This document shows positions 15,907 to 23,689 of a stretch of 24,282 bases of DNA, piece by piece. The notes under the pieces were generated by a model. That model saw only the letters and a program-made list of their open reading frames with translations, did not search any database and had not been told where the DNA came from. The stretch is taken from positions 1-24,282 of the forward strand of contig CAMZKQ010000209.1 in assembly GCA_947311265.1 (NCBI GenBank), read 5' to 3'. The position numbers and the translations under genes were made by a program. Source of the stretch: an uncultured Chlorobiota bacterium (GTDB taxonomy: Bacteria > Bacteroidota > Bacteroidia > Bacteroidales > JAADGE01). How positions within the stretch are numbered: the first letter of the stretch is position 1; each line of letters begins with the position of its first letter.

Positions 15907-17424
15907 TCAGTCCACTTTATCATGGAGGTAGCGATTATTATCACTAATTGTTGTATTTGAGCCAGTTCCACTTAAAATATATGAAGACACTTTGTCCGAA
16001 TCGGACACTTTATTAAAGTCTAGCTTAATATTTTTACGTTGGTAGGCCGGGACTTCTTCGTATTTGTCTATATTTTTATTGTATTCAGCTGTTTCTACAA
16101 CCTGTGAATTGCTGTTCTGAACTGCCGCTTTAATTTCATTAAGTCTTGTTTTGGTAAAGCGTGCATTAAGGTCTCCTTTTTCAAATTGATTAGCAGGAAT
16201 ACTTGTCTTTGTAGAGGATATTTCTTCAGGTGCAGATGTTGTATTGGGTTGGTTGTTGCTCTTGTTTGTAGAGCTAAGGGTAATTTCATTATTGCCTAGT
16301 GTGCTTTTAGTGGGCTTATTATCATTGATTTTAATCTCATTTGATACTTGTTCTGTTTTAACGTCCTCGTCAATAGGAGGAAACCCATTAATTACAAAAT
16401 CGGGTTCTTTGGAGGCTGCTTTTTCTGTGCTGACATATACTTCGGGAATATCATTGGTTTCAAAACCTGTTGCAATAACTGTTACCGCTATTTTTTCGCC
16501 AAGGTCTGGGTCGTCCGAGCTGCCCCATATAAGGTCGGCACTGTTGCCAGCCCGTTCTTGCACATAGTCGTTTATGAAACCAATTTCGTCCATAGAGGCT
16601 TCTGATGTGCCAGAAGTTATATTTAGTAATAGGTTTTTTGCACCGCTAATATCGTTGTTATTTAGGAGTGGGGAGTTGAGTGCGGCTTGTACTGCTTTTT
16701 TTGCCCGGTCTTCGCCTTCGCCTTCACCTGCTCCCATAAGGGCTACGCCACTATCGGACATTACTGTTTTTACATCTGCAAAATCGACATTTACATGCCC
16801 GTCTTTTGTAATGATTTCTGCAATGCTTTTTGCACCTGTTGTAAGTACATCGTCAGCCTTGCCAAAGGCTTCTTTTTGCCCAAGGTTGCCGTACATTTCT
16901 CTGATTTTTTCGTTGTTTACAATCAGGAGCGAATCTACATATTTGCTCATTTCAGCGATGCCTTCTATGGCTTGGTTTATTCTTCTTCGACCTTCAAATC
17001 GGAAGGGAATTGTTACAATTCCTATGGTAAGGATATCCATATCTTTGGCTACTTGTGCAATAACTGGTGCTGCACCAGTGCCTGTACCACCGCCCATTCC
17101 GGCGGTTACAAAAAGCATTTTTGTATTGGTACCAAGATGATGTTTTAGGTCATCTACACTTTCTACGGCAGCTTCACGCCCCCGCTCTGGGCGGTTGCCT
17201 GCACCCAGTCCTTCGGTAAGGGTTATGCCTAGTTGTATGCGAACTGGTACTGTGCTTTTAGAAAGTGCTTGTGCATCGGTGTTGCATATCATAAAATCGA
17301 CACCTTCTATGCCTTGTTTATACATGTGGTTTACTGCGTTTCCGCCGCCACCGCCTACGCCTAGTACTTTTATAATTGATGATTTATTTGTTGGTATTTC
17401 AAAAGGTAAAATTTCGTCAGCCAT
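15907..17424 (-). CDS. ftsZ: Cell division protein FtsZ
   Basis: This 505-aa tubulin-like GTPase polymerises into the Z-ring. It has GVGGGGGNAVN (22-32), the tubulin signature GGGTGTG (111-117), and the T7-loop pattern NVDFADVKTVM that completes the neighbour's GTPase site. The globular core ends near residue 330 (TVIATGFE). A long, low-complexity linker rich in Ser, Thr, Asn, Lys and Glu follows, making the protein about 120 aa longer than E. coli FtsZ. The conserved C-terminal peptide appears as EVPAYQRKNIKL, with about 40 further residues ending NRYLHDKVD, a tail typical of Bacteroidota. It is the last gene of the cluster, 68 bp after ftsA and 64 bp before the terminator. Confidence 0.98.
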   Translation of the reverse strand: MADEILPFEIPTNKSSIIKVLGVGGGGGNAVNHMYKQGIEGVDFMICNTDAQALSKSTVPVRIQLGITLTEGLGAGNRPERGREAAVESVDDLKHHLGTNTKMLFVTAGMGGGTGTGAAPVIAQVAKDMDILTIGIVTIPFRFEGRRRINQAIEGIAEMSKYVDSLLIVNNEKIREMYGNLGQKEAFGKADDVLTTGAKSIAEIITKDGHVNVDFADVKTVMSDSGVALMGAGEGEGEDRAKKAVQAALNSPLLNNNDISGAKNLLLNITSGTSEASMDEIGFINDYVQERAGNSADLIWGSSDDPDLGEKIAVTVIATGFETNDIPEVYVSTEKAASKEPDFVINGFPPIDEDVKTEQVSNEIKINDNKPTKSTLGNNEITLSSTNKSNNQPNTTSAPEEISSTKTSIPANQFEKGDLNARFTKTRLNEIKAAVQNSNSQVVETAEYNKNIDKYEEVPAYQRKNIKLDFNKVSDSDKVSSYILSGTGSNTTISDNNRYLHDKVD

Positions 17425-17492
17425 AACTTAAAGTTTTTTTAGTTTTAAATACTAAAGGTAATTAATTTGTGAAAGTTGAACTCTATAGAGGT

Positions 17493-18905
17493 TTAAAATT
17501 CATCATTTACTGATTTATCATCGTCAGATCCAAAAAGAACGGATATTTTTGAGCCGAACCATGCGCCAAGGTCTAGTTTTTTACTGATTTTTTGCTTTCT
17601 AGAGGCGAGTTCATTTTCTGCCTCGGTGGCTTGTTCGGATAATATTTCGTTTTCGTCCAACGCAATTGCATTTTCTTTTTTCTGTGCAAGTTGCTCTAAT
17701 TCAAGTTGGGTTATTTCATCTAAGGTCTGGTAATCAAATCCTTGTACTACAAGTCCTACCGAGGTGGAATATTTGGGGTCTTTTAATTCATCTCGCTCAT
17801 CGGCAGCCAAGTAGTTTACAGGGTTGGCAATTCTTACGCTCATGCCTGTTTTAAAATTAAAAAGCTGAGATAGGCCTGTGAGTAGCGAGCCGCCCCCTGT
17901 AATTGCAACGCCTGCTCCTAGTTTTTCTTGGTAGCCTGATTTTTGGATTTGGAAATCCACAAGGCTAATAATTTCTTCCATTCTTGCTTGGATAATTTGC
18001 CCTAAAATATCGAGGTGTATTTCTTTTGACTCTCGTCCACTAACGCCTGGTATTGTTGCAACACAATCTTTAGGTGCAAACTCTGCTAGTGCATACCCAA
18101 ATTTTGTTTTTAACTCTTCTGCCAGCCGCCTTAATATGCTATAGCCTACTTTAATATCGTTGGTTACCGAATTGCCGCCGTAAGGAATTACTGCGGTGTG
18201 GCGTAAAATGCCGTCGTAGTAAATGGCAATATCTGTAGTGCCACCCCCTATATCAACGAGTGCTACACCGGCTTCTTTTTCGTCTTCGGTAAGTACTGCT
18301 GCTGCTGATGCAAGTGGTTCTAGTATGAGTTTGTTTACATTTACGCCTATTCTTTCTACGCAGCGTATAATGTTTTGGGCGGAGGTAACTTCGCCAATTA
18401 CAACATGATAGTTACCTACAAGTTTGTTCCCATACATGCCAACGGGGTTGGTTACGCCATGTTCGTTATCGACTTGGAATGTTTGTGGAATAACATGTAA
18501 GGTTTCTTCGCCTGCCTCCATGGCCATGTTGTACATGTCGTTACGCATTTTTTCGATATGGTGCGACTTTATCTCATTGTTCTTGCTGTCCAAGAAGATG
18601 GAGTGGCTACTAATTTGGCTCTTGATGTGCTGCCCAGCAATGCCTACATAGGCATTTTTAATGGTTAATCCTGATTTTTCTTCGGCAATTTCAATGGCTT
18701 CTTTGATTGCTTTTGCTACTTCGTGTACATTAAGCACTACGCCTCTCTTTACACTACTTGTAGGGGTTTTAACGCTGCCCATGCCCATTATTCTGATACG
18801 GCCGTTTTTAGCTTTTTTCCCAATGATAGCTACAATTTTAGTTGTGCCAACGTCGATTGCAGAGATGTAGTTAGGGGTTGAGTTTTTGAGTTCCTCGTGA
18901 TTCAT
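17493..18905 (-). CDS. ftsA: Cell division protein FtsA
   Basis: This 470-aa actin-like ATPase tethers FtsZ to the membrane. Nucleotide-binding motifs are DVGTTK (18-23), DIGGGTTD (218-225) and the adenosine motif region GAGVAITGGGSLL. The characteristic 1C subdomain sits at about 85-170. After the core comes a Gln/Glu-rich segment. A short amphipathic stretch near the C terminus, KLDLGAWFGSKISVLFG, fits the membrane-targeting helix, followed by an acidic DDDKSVNDEF tail. It lies 45 bp after the end of ftsQ and 68 bp before ftsZ, the usual ftsQ-ftsA-ftsZ order. Confidence 0.97.
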   Translation of the reverse strand: MNHEELKNSTPNYISAIDVGTTKIVAIIGKKAKNGRIRIMGMGSVKTPTSSVKRGVVLNVHEVAKAIKEAIEIAEEKSGLTIKNAYVGIAGQHIKSQISSHSIFLDSKNNEIKSHHIEKMRNDMYNMAMEAGEETLHVIPQTFQVDNEHGVTNPVGMYGNKLVGNYHVVIGEVTSAQNIIRCVERIGVNVNKLILEPLASAAAVLTEDEKEAGVALVDIGGGTTDIAIYYDGILRHTAVIPYGGNSVTNDIKVGYSILRRLAEELKTKFGYALAEFAPKDCVATIPGVSGRESKEIHLDILGQIIQARMEEIISLVDFQIQKSGYQEKLGAGVAITGGGSLLTGLSQLFNFKTGMSVRIANPVNYLAADERDELKDPKYSTSVGLVVQGFDYQTLDEITQLELEQLAQKKENAIALDENEILSEQATEAENELASRKQKISKKLDLGAWFGSKISVLFGSDDDKSVNDEF

Positions 18906-18950
18906 CTTTTTTTGGTTTTATAACTGATTATTAATTACTGTGGGGGTATT

Positions 18951-19747
18951 TTAATTATATTTTTCGCCAATTACTTGGTGCTTAAATTTCAGGTTTATTG
19001 CCTTATATTTTTTCCAACCATGTTGGTTTATTTTGTTCTTATAGAAGTATTTTAGTTTTGTTAGTTTATTTTCAATGGCTTCAATTTTTCCAAACTTAAT
19101 AGTGTGCCGCCCTACTCGTGGTACTAGTTCTGCTTCGTTGTTTCGTATATATATTTGTTCTATCTGTGCTTTAAAAAAATCATCTTCAGCTATTTTTTTG
19201 CTAAGGCAAAAATTTTTGCTGTTTGGCAATCTGGAATGCTGTCTTGCATTTCTTGTACCGAGTTTAAGTAGAACCGTTCGGTAATTTGCCCATTGGCTAC
19301 TACCACTCTGGCGATACTCTTTTTTGATACAGGCATTATAAAGCCTTGATTATCAATATAACAACTTTCTTCAAAGCTGTTTATAATCCTTACAACAGGG
19401 ATTCTTAATTTTATTTTTACATGAAGGCTGCCGTCTATATTCTTAGAAACTTCAGCATTTTCTACCATGGGGTGCTTGTTTATTGCATTTTCTAAATTAT
19501 CAATATTTATTTTACTGGCGACCTTTCCTATTGGGTTGCCTTCTTTTGATATTAACAAGTTTTTAACATCTTGTTCATCTAAAAATCTGTTTTTTTCATC
19601 ATCAAGAAATTCGATTGTTATTTTATTGCAAACTATCGAACTGCTTGAATAGGTTACAAAGATAGATAACAAAATAATTCCAACCAAGCCTGTTAAACTC
19701 CAAATTATAATTTTCTTTAAATTTTTATGTTTCAGTATGTTAGCCAT
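18951..19747 (-). CDS. ftsQ: Cell division protein FtsQ, in two frames joined by a -1 frameshift
   Basis: The first frame (19747-19190) codes 185 aa: a cytoplasmic start, one TM (about 11-31), a POTRA-like domain (about 39-117) and part of the beta domain with YIDNQGFIMPV (130-140). It stops at TAG right after GCA AAA AAA. The -1 frame carries straight on with IAEDDFFKAQIEQIYI, ELVPRVGRHTIKFG, KYFYKNKINQHGWKKYKAINLKF to the stop at 18951. This is the conserved C-terminal half of Bacteroidota FtsQ. Shifting at the A7 run gives a 265-aa protein, normal for the family. FtsQ links the early divisome to FtsB/FtsL and is usually essential, so a true null is unlikely. Programmed or transcriptional slippage, or a one-base sequence error, are all possible. 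Confidence 0.85.
19190..19199 (-). other. Slippery A_AAA_AAA heptamer abutting an in-frame TAG
   Basis: On the minus strand the ftsQ zero frame reads GCA AAA AAA TAG. A_AAA_AAA (19199-19193) is a canonical -1 slippery heptamer of the X_XXY_YYZ type, and the stop codon directly behind it would favour slippage. Reading one base back gives AAA AAA ATA GCT and enters the conserved FtsQ C-terminal frame. An extra A (A8) in the DNA would have the same effect. No strong downstream hairpin was seen by eye. Confidence 0.75.
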
Positions 19748-19756
19748 TTTATTTTA

Positions 19757-19848
19757 GGTGGTGAATTTTTTGGAAAAAAAAGTTATTAACATGTAATATA
19801 TTCTTGACAATTAGCACTATAGATTTTCATGGGGTGGTGAGTTTTTTG
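19757..19848. repeat. Pair of 16-bp direct repeats in the murC-ftsQ gap
   Basis: GGTGGTGAATTTTTTG (19757-19772) and GGTGGTGAGTTTTTTG (19833-19848) differ by one base and are 76 bp apart, both in the 126-bp gap between murC and ftsQ. In transcript sense they read CAAAAAA(T/C)TCACCACC; the second lies just before the ftsQ start. No function is known to me. They could be regulator or RNA-binding sites, or the trace of a small duplication. Confidence 0.6.
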
Positions 19849-19873
19849 TTTCTGTAATTCTTATTTAGAATGG

Positions 19874-21268
19874 TTATAAATTACGTTTTTTTAATATTTT
19901 TTCTAATTTTTCAATAATTGTAAACATTTCTCCTGCTCCCATAACTAAAATTATGTCATAATTGAGTATTTTCTGTGCTTTTTCTGTTGTTAAATGTTTT
20001 ATTACTTCCCCATTTTCGTTCTTCATTTTACTAATTAGTAGCTCGGAAGTAATGCCCGGAATGGGTTTTTCCCTTGCAGGGTATATTGGTAAAATATGCA
20101 CTTTATCGAGCAAATCTAAACTTTGGGCAAAGCCATCGGCAAAATCTCTGGTTCTACTATAGAGGTGTGGCTGGAAAACTCCGCAGAGTTTTTTAGCTGG
20201 GTAAATTTTCTTTACGGAAGTGATAAATGCTTCTAACTCAGTAGGGTGGTGTGCATAATCGTCAATAATTATAGTGTCATTTGTTTGTATTATATATTCA
20301 AACCGCCGTTTTACACCTTTATATGTACGCAAGGCTTTTCGCAAGCTCTCGTGAGAAATGCCTGAAATAAGACTGGCAGCCGCTGCTGCCATTGCATTTT
20401 CAGCATTAATTTTCCCTGGGGCATAAAAATCGAGCTGTTTAATTTTTCCGAAAGGCGTAATTAAATCAAAAGTTGAGTTTCGCTCTTTAGATTTAAGATT
20501 AACTATTTGAAAATCAGATGTTTTACTAAACCCGTAAGTGTAAATTTGCTTGGGCGATTTAGGCGTTTTATCTAAGGTATTTTCCTTTACTATAAGTGTA
20601 CCAGCTTTGTCAATTTGCTTGATAAATTGATAAAAAGTACGTCTTAGCTCTGCTGCATCGCCATAAATATCGAGGTGGTCGGCATCTATGGAGGTGATAA
20701 TTGCAGTATGTGGGCGAAGTTGTAAAAATGAGCGGTCAAATTCATCGGCTTCGGCGATTGCAAATTCTACACTTTGAGGGTGGTCGGAAAGTAATAGGTT
20801 GGAGTTCAGGTTTTTAGAGATTCCACCTAAAAAAGCATTGGCTTTTTTTTCTGCGGTACTAAAAATATGAGTCAGGATTGTGGAAACGGTTGTTTTGCCG
20901 TGAGTGCCTGCTACTGCAATGGTTTTGTGCTGGTTACAAATTTCGCCCAATACTTCCGAGCGTTTTTTTATGGTGTATTTTCGTGCTCTAAAAAAAACTA
21001 ATTCAGTATTATTTTCAGGTATTGCTGGTGTGCAAACAATAAGTACTCGCTCTTGTGGGCTGTGTATGAAAGTGTTGGGTATCAGTGCAATATTGTCATC
21101 GTAATGAATTTTTATGCCTTCTTCGGTGAGTGTTTTGGCAAGTGGGCTTTCGAAGCGGTCGTAGCCGGCAGTAAAAATACCTGCGGCATTAAAATACCGT
21201 GCCAAAGCACTCATGCCTATACCGCCAATCCCAATAAAATAAACGGCTTTTAATTTTTTGAAGTCCAT
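19874..21268 (-). CDS. murC: UDP-N-acetylmuramate--L-alanine ligase
   Basis: This 464-aa cytoplasmic Mur ligase adds the first amino acid, normally L-alanine, to UDP-MurNAc using ATP. The N-terminal UDP-binding Rossmann domain shows FIGIGGIGMSALA (11-23). The central ATPase domain has the P-loop GTHGKTT (121-127), EADEFDRSFLQL and DADHLDIYG. The C-terminal domain has YKGVKRRFE, DDYAHHPTE and FQPHLYSRT. Length and motifs are those of a normal MurC. It follows the unknown lipoprotein gene by only 15 bp and precedes ftsQ by 126 bp. Confidence 0.97.
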   Translation of the reverse strand: MDFKKLKAVYFIGIGGIGMSALARYFNAAGIFTAGYDRFESPLAKTLTEEGIKIHYDDNIALIPNTFIHSPQERVLIVCTPAIPENNTELVFFRARKYTIKKRSEVLGEICNQHKTIAVAGTHGKTTVSTILTHIFSTAEKKANAFLGGISKNLNSNLLLSDHPQSVEFAIAEADEFDRSFLQLRPHTAIITSIDADHLDIYGDAAELRRTFYQFIKQIDKAGTLIVKENTLDKTPKSPKQIYTYGFSKTSDFQIVNLKSKERNSTFDLITPFGKIKQLDFYAPGKINAENAMAAAAASLISGISHESLRKALRTYKGVKRRFEYIIQTNDTIIIDDYAHHPTELEAFITSVKKIYPAKKLCGVFQPHLYSRTRDFADGFAQSLDLLDKVHILPIYPAREKPIPGITSELLISKMKNENGEVIKHLTTEKAQKILNYDIILVMGAGEMFTIIEKLEKILKKRNL

Positions 21269-21283
21269 CGGAGCAGTAGGGTC

Positions 21284-22141
21284 TTATTTAGTTGGAGCAA
21301 ATTTTTCTAGAATAGAGTGCGTTAGTTTGTCTATTTCTTTCTTTGATTTTTTACTTTTAAGCTGCTCGGCATACAGTAGAGTTAGCTCTTCCATGCCTTT
21401 TTGTATTGTTTCAAATTGGCTTTCGATAATCTGTTTTTTTTGGAATGCTTTATTTTTAAGTTGCAATTTGTACACTTCTACGAGTAATTTATCGCTGCTT
21501 ACTGGCTCTGTTACAAGCTGTTCTAGTTTTTGTGGGGAAAATGTCCCTTCCGGGATATTTTTTACTTTTTCAGCATAGGCAACATAAAGCGTTTCTAACT
21601 GATTTCTTTTCAGCACTATATTTTCATCTAAAACTTTGGCGTAAAGTTGGCAAAGTTCGTAGGTAATTACTTTTGCATCAAATTTTTTGGCATCTAGTGT
21701 ACTTATAATTTCCTCGGTTTTGGTTTTGTATTTTTTGTCTTGGTGAACTATGTTTAGCATTTTGCAGGCCGCTTTTACATTCTCTTTAAAGCCCGAATTG
21801 TCTTTATTAAACCGCTTATCGTACATTAGTTCTAAGGAGGAAAAAACTTTTTTCATGTCCCGAAAAGTTTCGATAACTTCATCGGATTGTTGGTTGGCAA
21901 TTAGGGTTTCATTGGCTTGCAGCTGATCCTCGCCAGATAAAATCTGTAAATATTCGTTATTATAAGCATAAAACCGCTCCATATTCTTGAGGGTTTTGAA
22001 ATTTTCGGTTGCCGCCTCCGCTACTAGTGTACCTGCCTTTGCAGCATCTGCTTTTCTGTTTTTTAGGATTTTGCCATCGTTGGTACAACTTGAAAATCCT
22101 ATAAAAAGGAGTGCAATTATTGTGTATTTTATTGTTTTCAT
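21284..22141 (-). CDS. Unknown lipoprotein inside the dcw cluster
   Basis: I do not recognise a family for this 285-aa protein. It starts with a lipoprotein signal ending GFSSC (Cys19), so it should sit on the inner or outer membrane facing the periplasm. The rest is strongly helical, rich in Lys, Glu, Leu and Gln, with likely coiled-coil stretches (for example about 200-270) and only two further cysteines, near 127 and 164. The segment after Cys (TNDGKILKNRK) is basic rather than acidic, unlike the surface-export signal of Bacteroidota lipoproteins, which argues for an inward-facing place. It lies 48 bp after murG and 15 bp before murC, in the same transcript. Position suggests a part in wall synthesis or division, but nothing in the sequence proves it. 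Confidence 0.88.
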   Translation of the reverse strand: MKTIKYTIIALLFIGFSSCTNDGKILKNRKADAAKAGTLVAEAATENFKTLKNMERFYAYNNEYLQILSGEDQLQANETLIANQQSDEVIETFRDMKKVFSSLELMYDKRFNKDNSGFKENVKAACKMLNIVHQDKKYKTKTEEIISTLDAKKFDAKVITYELCQLYAKVLDENIVLKRNQLETLYVAYAEKVKNIPEGTFSPQKLEQLVTEPVSSDKLLVEVYKLQLKNKAFQKKQIIESQFETIQKGMEELTLLYAEQLKSKKSKKEIDKLTHSILEKFAPTK

Positions 22142-22189
22142 AATTTTGATATAGTATATAAAGGTTCTTATTTTAAATATTTAGATTGT

Positions 22190-23290
22190 TTATTTTACAA
22201 GGTTTAATACCTGTTCTGCAATTTTTTTTGCCGAATTTTTAACGCCATGTTTTGCAATACTTTCCTGTAATTGTTTGCATTTTTCGTTGTTCAGGACAAG
22301 TGAAATTGCAGTTTCAATAAGCTGATTTTCAGCATCTTTATCATTAACTAAAAGGGCTGCTCCGGTTTCAGTAAGGGCGAGTGCATTTTTTGTTTGGTGG
22401 TCTTCTGCAACATTTGGTGAGGGCACCATAATACACGCTTTTTTAAGTAAGCACAATTCCGAAATTGTACCTGCACCAGCTCTCGAAATTACAACATCAG
22501 CCGCAGCAAAGGCCATATCCATTCTCGAAATAAAAGCGGTGGCTTTTATATTGGGGGAGTGGTGGTCTTGGGCTACCTTTTCGCACTCGTTAATGTAATT
22601 TCCGCCTGTTTGCCAAATTAATTGCACATCGGCATCAGTTATTTTTTTTATATCTTTTATAATGCTTTCATTAATTTTTCTAGCACCACCACTGCCCCCA
22701 ACGCTTAGTATTATAGGTTTTTGGGCATCTAGCCCAAAAAAAATGGCTGCTTCGCTTTTGCTTGGTGGCGAAATTAATAAATTTTCTCGTACTGGGTTTC
22801 CTGTTTTTATAATTTTTTCGGCAGGGAAAAAGCGGTCTAGATTATCGTAGGCAACACATATTTTTGATGCCCGCTTGGCAAGCAGTTTATTAGTGATGCC
22901 AGGGTAAGAGTTTTGCTCTTGAAGCAAACTAGGGATACCCATTTTAGAGGCTTTGTAAACCAAAGGGCCACTAGCATATCCGCCAACACCAATGGCAATA
23001 TCGGGTTTAAATTGTTTTATTATTTGTTTTGATTTTCGTAAACTTTTAATTAGTTTGAAAAAAAAAGTAATATTTTTAAAGGTTAATTTTCGTGCAAAAC
23101 CAGTGATTTCTAATAGCTCTATATTGTAGCCTGCTTCGGGTACTTTTTTTTCTTCAATTTTGCCTTTTGCCCCAACAAATAAAATTTCTACATTTTTCTC
23201 CGTTGCTTTTACCGCCTGAGCAATTGCAATTGCAGGGAATAGATGCCCGCCAGTACCGCCACCACTAATTATTATTTTTAGAGCTTTCAT
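22190..23290 (-). CDS. murG: UDP-GlcNAc:lipid I N-acetylglucosaminyltransferase MurG
   Basis: This 366-aa GT28-type enzyme turns lipid I into lipid II on the cytoplasmic face of the inner membrane. The first G-loop is SGGGTGGHLFPAIAIA (9-24). Then come the second glycine-rich loop GVGGYASGPLVYKA, the QEQNSYPGITNK acceptor-site motif, GGSGGARKIN, and the UDP-GlcNAc site FISRMDMAFAAADVVISRAGAGTISE. Length is normal. It is the first gene of this stretch of the dcw cluster, whereas ftsW, murD and mraY usually precede it. Here it follows a predicted promoter instead. Confidence 0.97.
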   Translation of the reverse strand: MKALKIIISGGGTGGHLFPAIAIAQAVKATEKNVEILFVGAKGKIEEKKVPEAGYNIELLEITGFARKLTFKNITFFFKLIKSLRKSKQIIKQFKPDIAIGVGGYASGPLVYKASKMGIPSLLQEQNSYPGITNKLLAKRASKICVAYDNLDRFFPAEKIIKTGNPVRENLLISPPSKSEAAIFFGLDAQKPIILSVGGSGGARKINESIIKDIKKITDADVQLIWQTGGNYINECEKVAQDHHSPNIKATAFISRMDMAFAAADVVISRAGAGTISELCLLKKACIMVPSPNVAEDHQTKNALALTETGAALLVNDKDAENQLIETAISLVLNNEKCKQLQESIAKHGVKNSAKKIAEQVLNLVK

Positions 23291-23412
23291 TTTATAGTGT
23301 TAATTCCCCTTAGCCTTGTAATTGTATTTGGGAAAAGGGCAAGAGGCAAATTGTAATAGAAATTTAAAAGAATAGTGCATTGCAAAATTGATTTGACCAA
23401 AAAATTGGGCAA

Positions 23413-23443
23413 CAAAGATAGGCTATTTTTTTAGGATACCAAA
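23413..23443 (-). promoter_or_regulatory. Predicted promoter of the murG-ftsZ operon
   Basis: On the minus strand TTTG (23443-23440) is followed after exactly 19 nt by TATCTTTG (23420-23413), matching the Bacteroidota primary-sigma consensus TTTG-N19-TAnnTTTG in full. The transcript would start near 23407 and have a leader of about 115 nt before murG. Confidence 0.72.
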
Positions 23444-23558
23444 GGGATATTTTATGATTTTGAATGGCTGTTTGCTAAGAAAATAAGGTTTTATATTATA
23501 AGGTGTAAAATAAACAGAATAAAAGTAAGGTAAATTTTACAATTCTGCAAATTTTTAC

Positions 23559-23566
23559 TACTTTTG
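23559..23566 (+). promoter_or_regulatory. Possible -7 element for the gene at 23690
   Basis: TACTTTTG matches TAnnTTTG, and is the octamer also seen before feoAB and the chemoreceptor operon. No TTG was found at the -33 distance. It would give a leader of about 120 nt. Confidence 0.35.
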
Positions 23567-23689
23567 AACAGCCTTAAAAAATAAGCAATAGCAAGGGCTT
23601 TTACTTTAAAGAATAATGTTCAGAAAAAAGACTTTGGAATAAATTTTGTATGTAAGCATTGAATATCCTAAAAACTAACAAGTATAAAG

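Larger units (their letters stand above)
23291..23689. other. Divergent intergenic region between murG and the gene at 23690
   Basis: This 399-bp AT-rich gap holds a near-consensus promoter for murG (23413-23443) and a possible -7 element for the plus-strand gene (23559-23566). I see no RNA gene, hairpin with T-run, or coding frame with convincing composition. The leader of each gene would be about 115-120 nt. Confidence 0.6.

Noticed and set aside
18951..19229. A separate 92-codon gene between ftsA and ftsQ
   Set aside because: Its only upstream start is TTG, and its residues from IAEDDFF onward are the conserved C-terminal part of FtsQ, continuing the other frame at the A7 run. It is treated as part of ftsQ.
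19803..19823. A sigma70-like TTGACA...TATAG promoter on the plus strand in the murC-ftsQ gap
   Set aside because: The spacing is too short, it points against the operon with no plus-strand gene behind it, and Bacteroidota primary promoters use TAnnTTTG instead.
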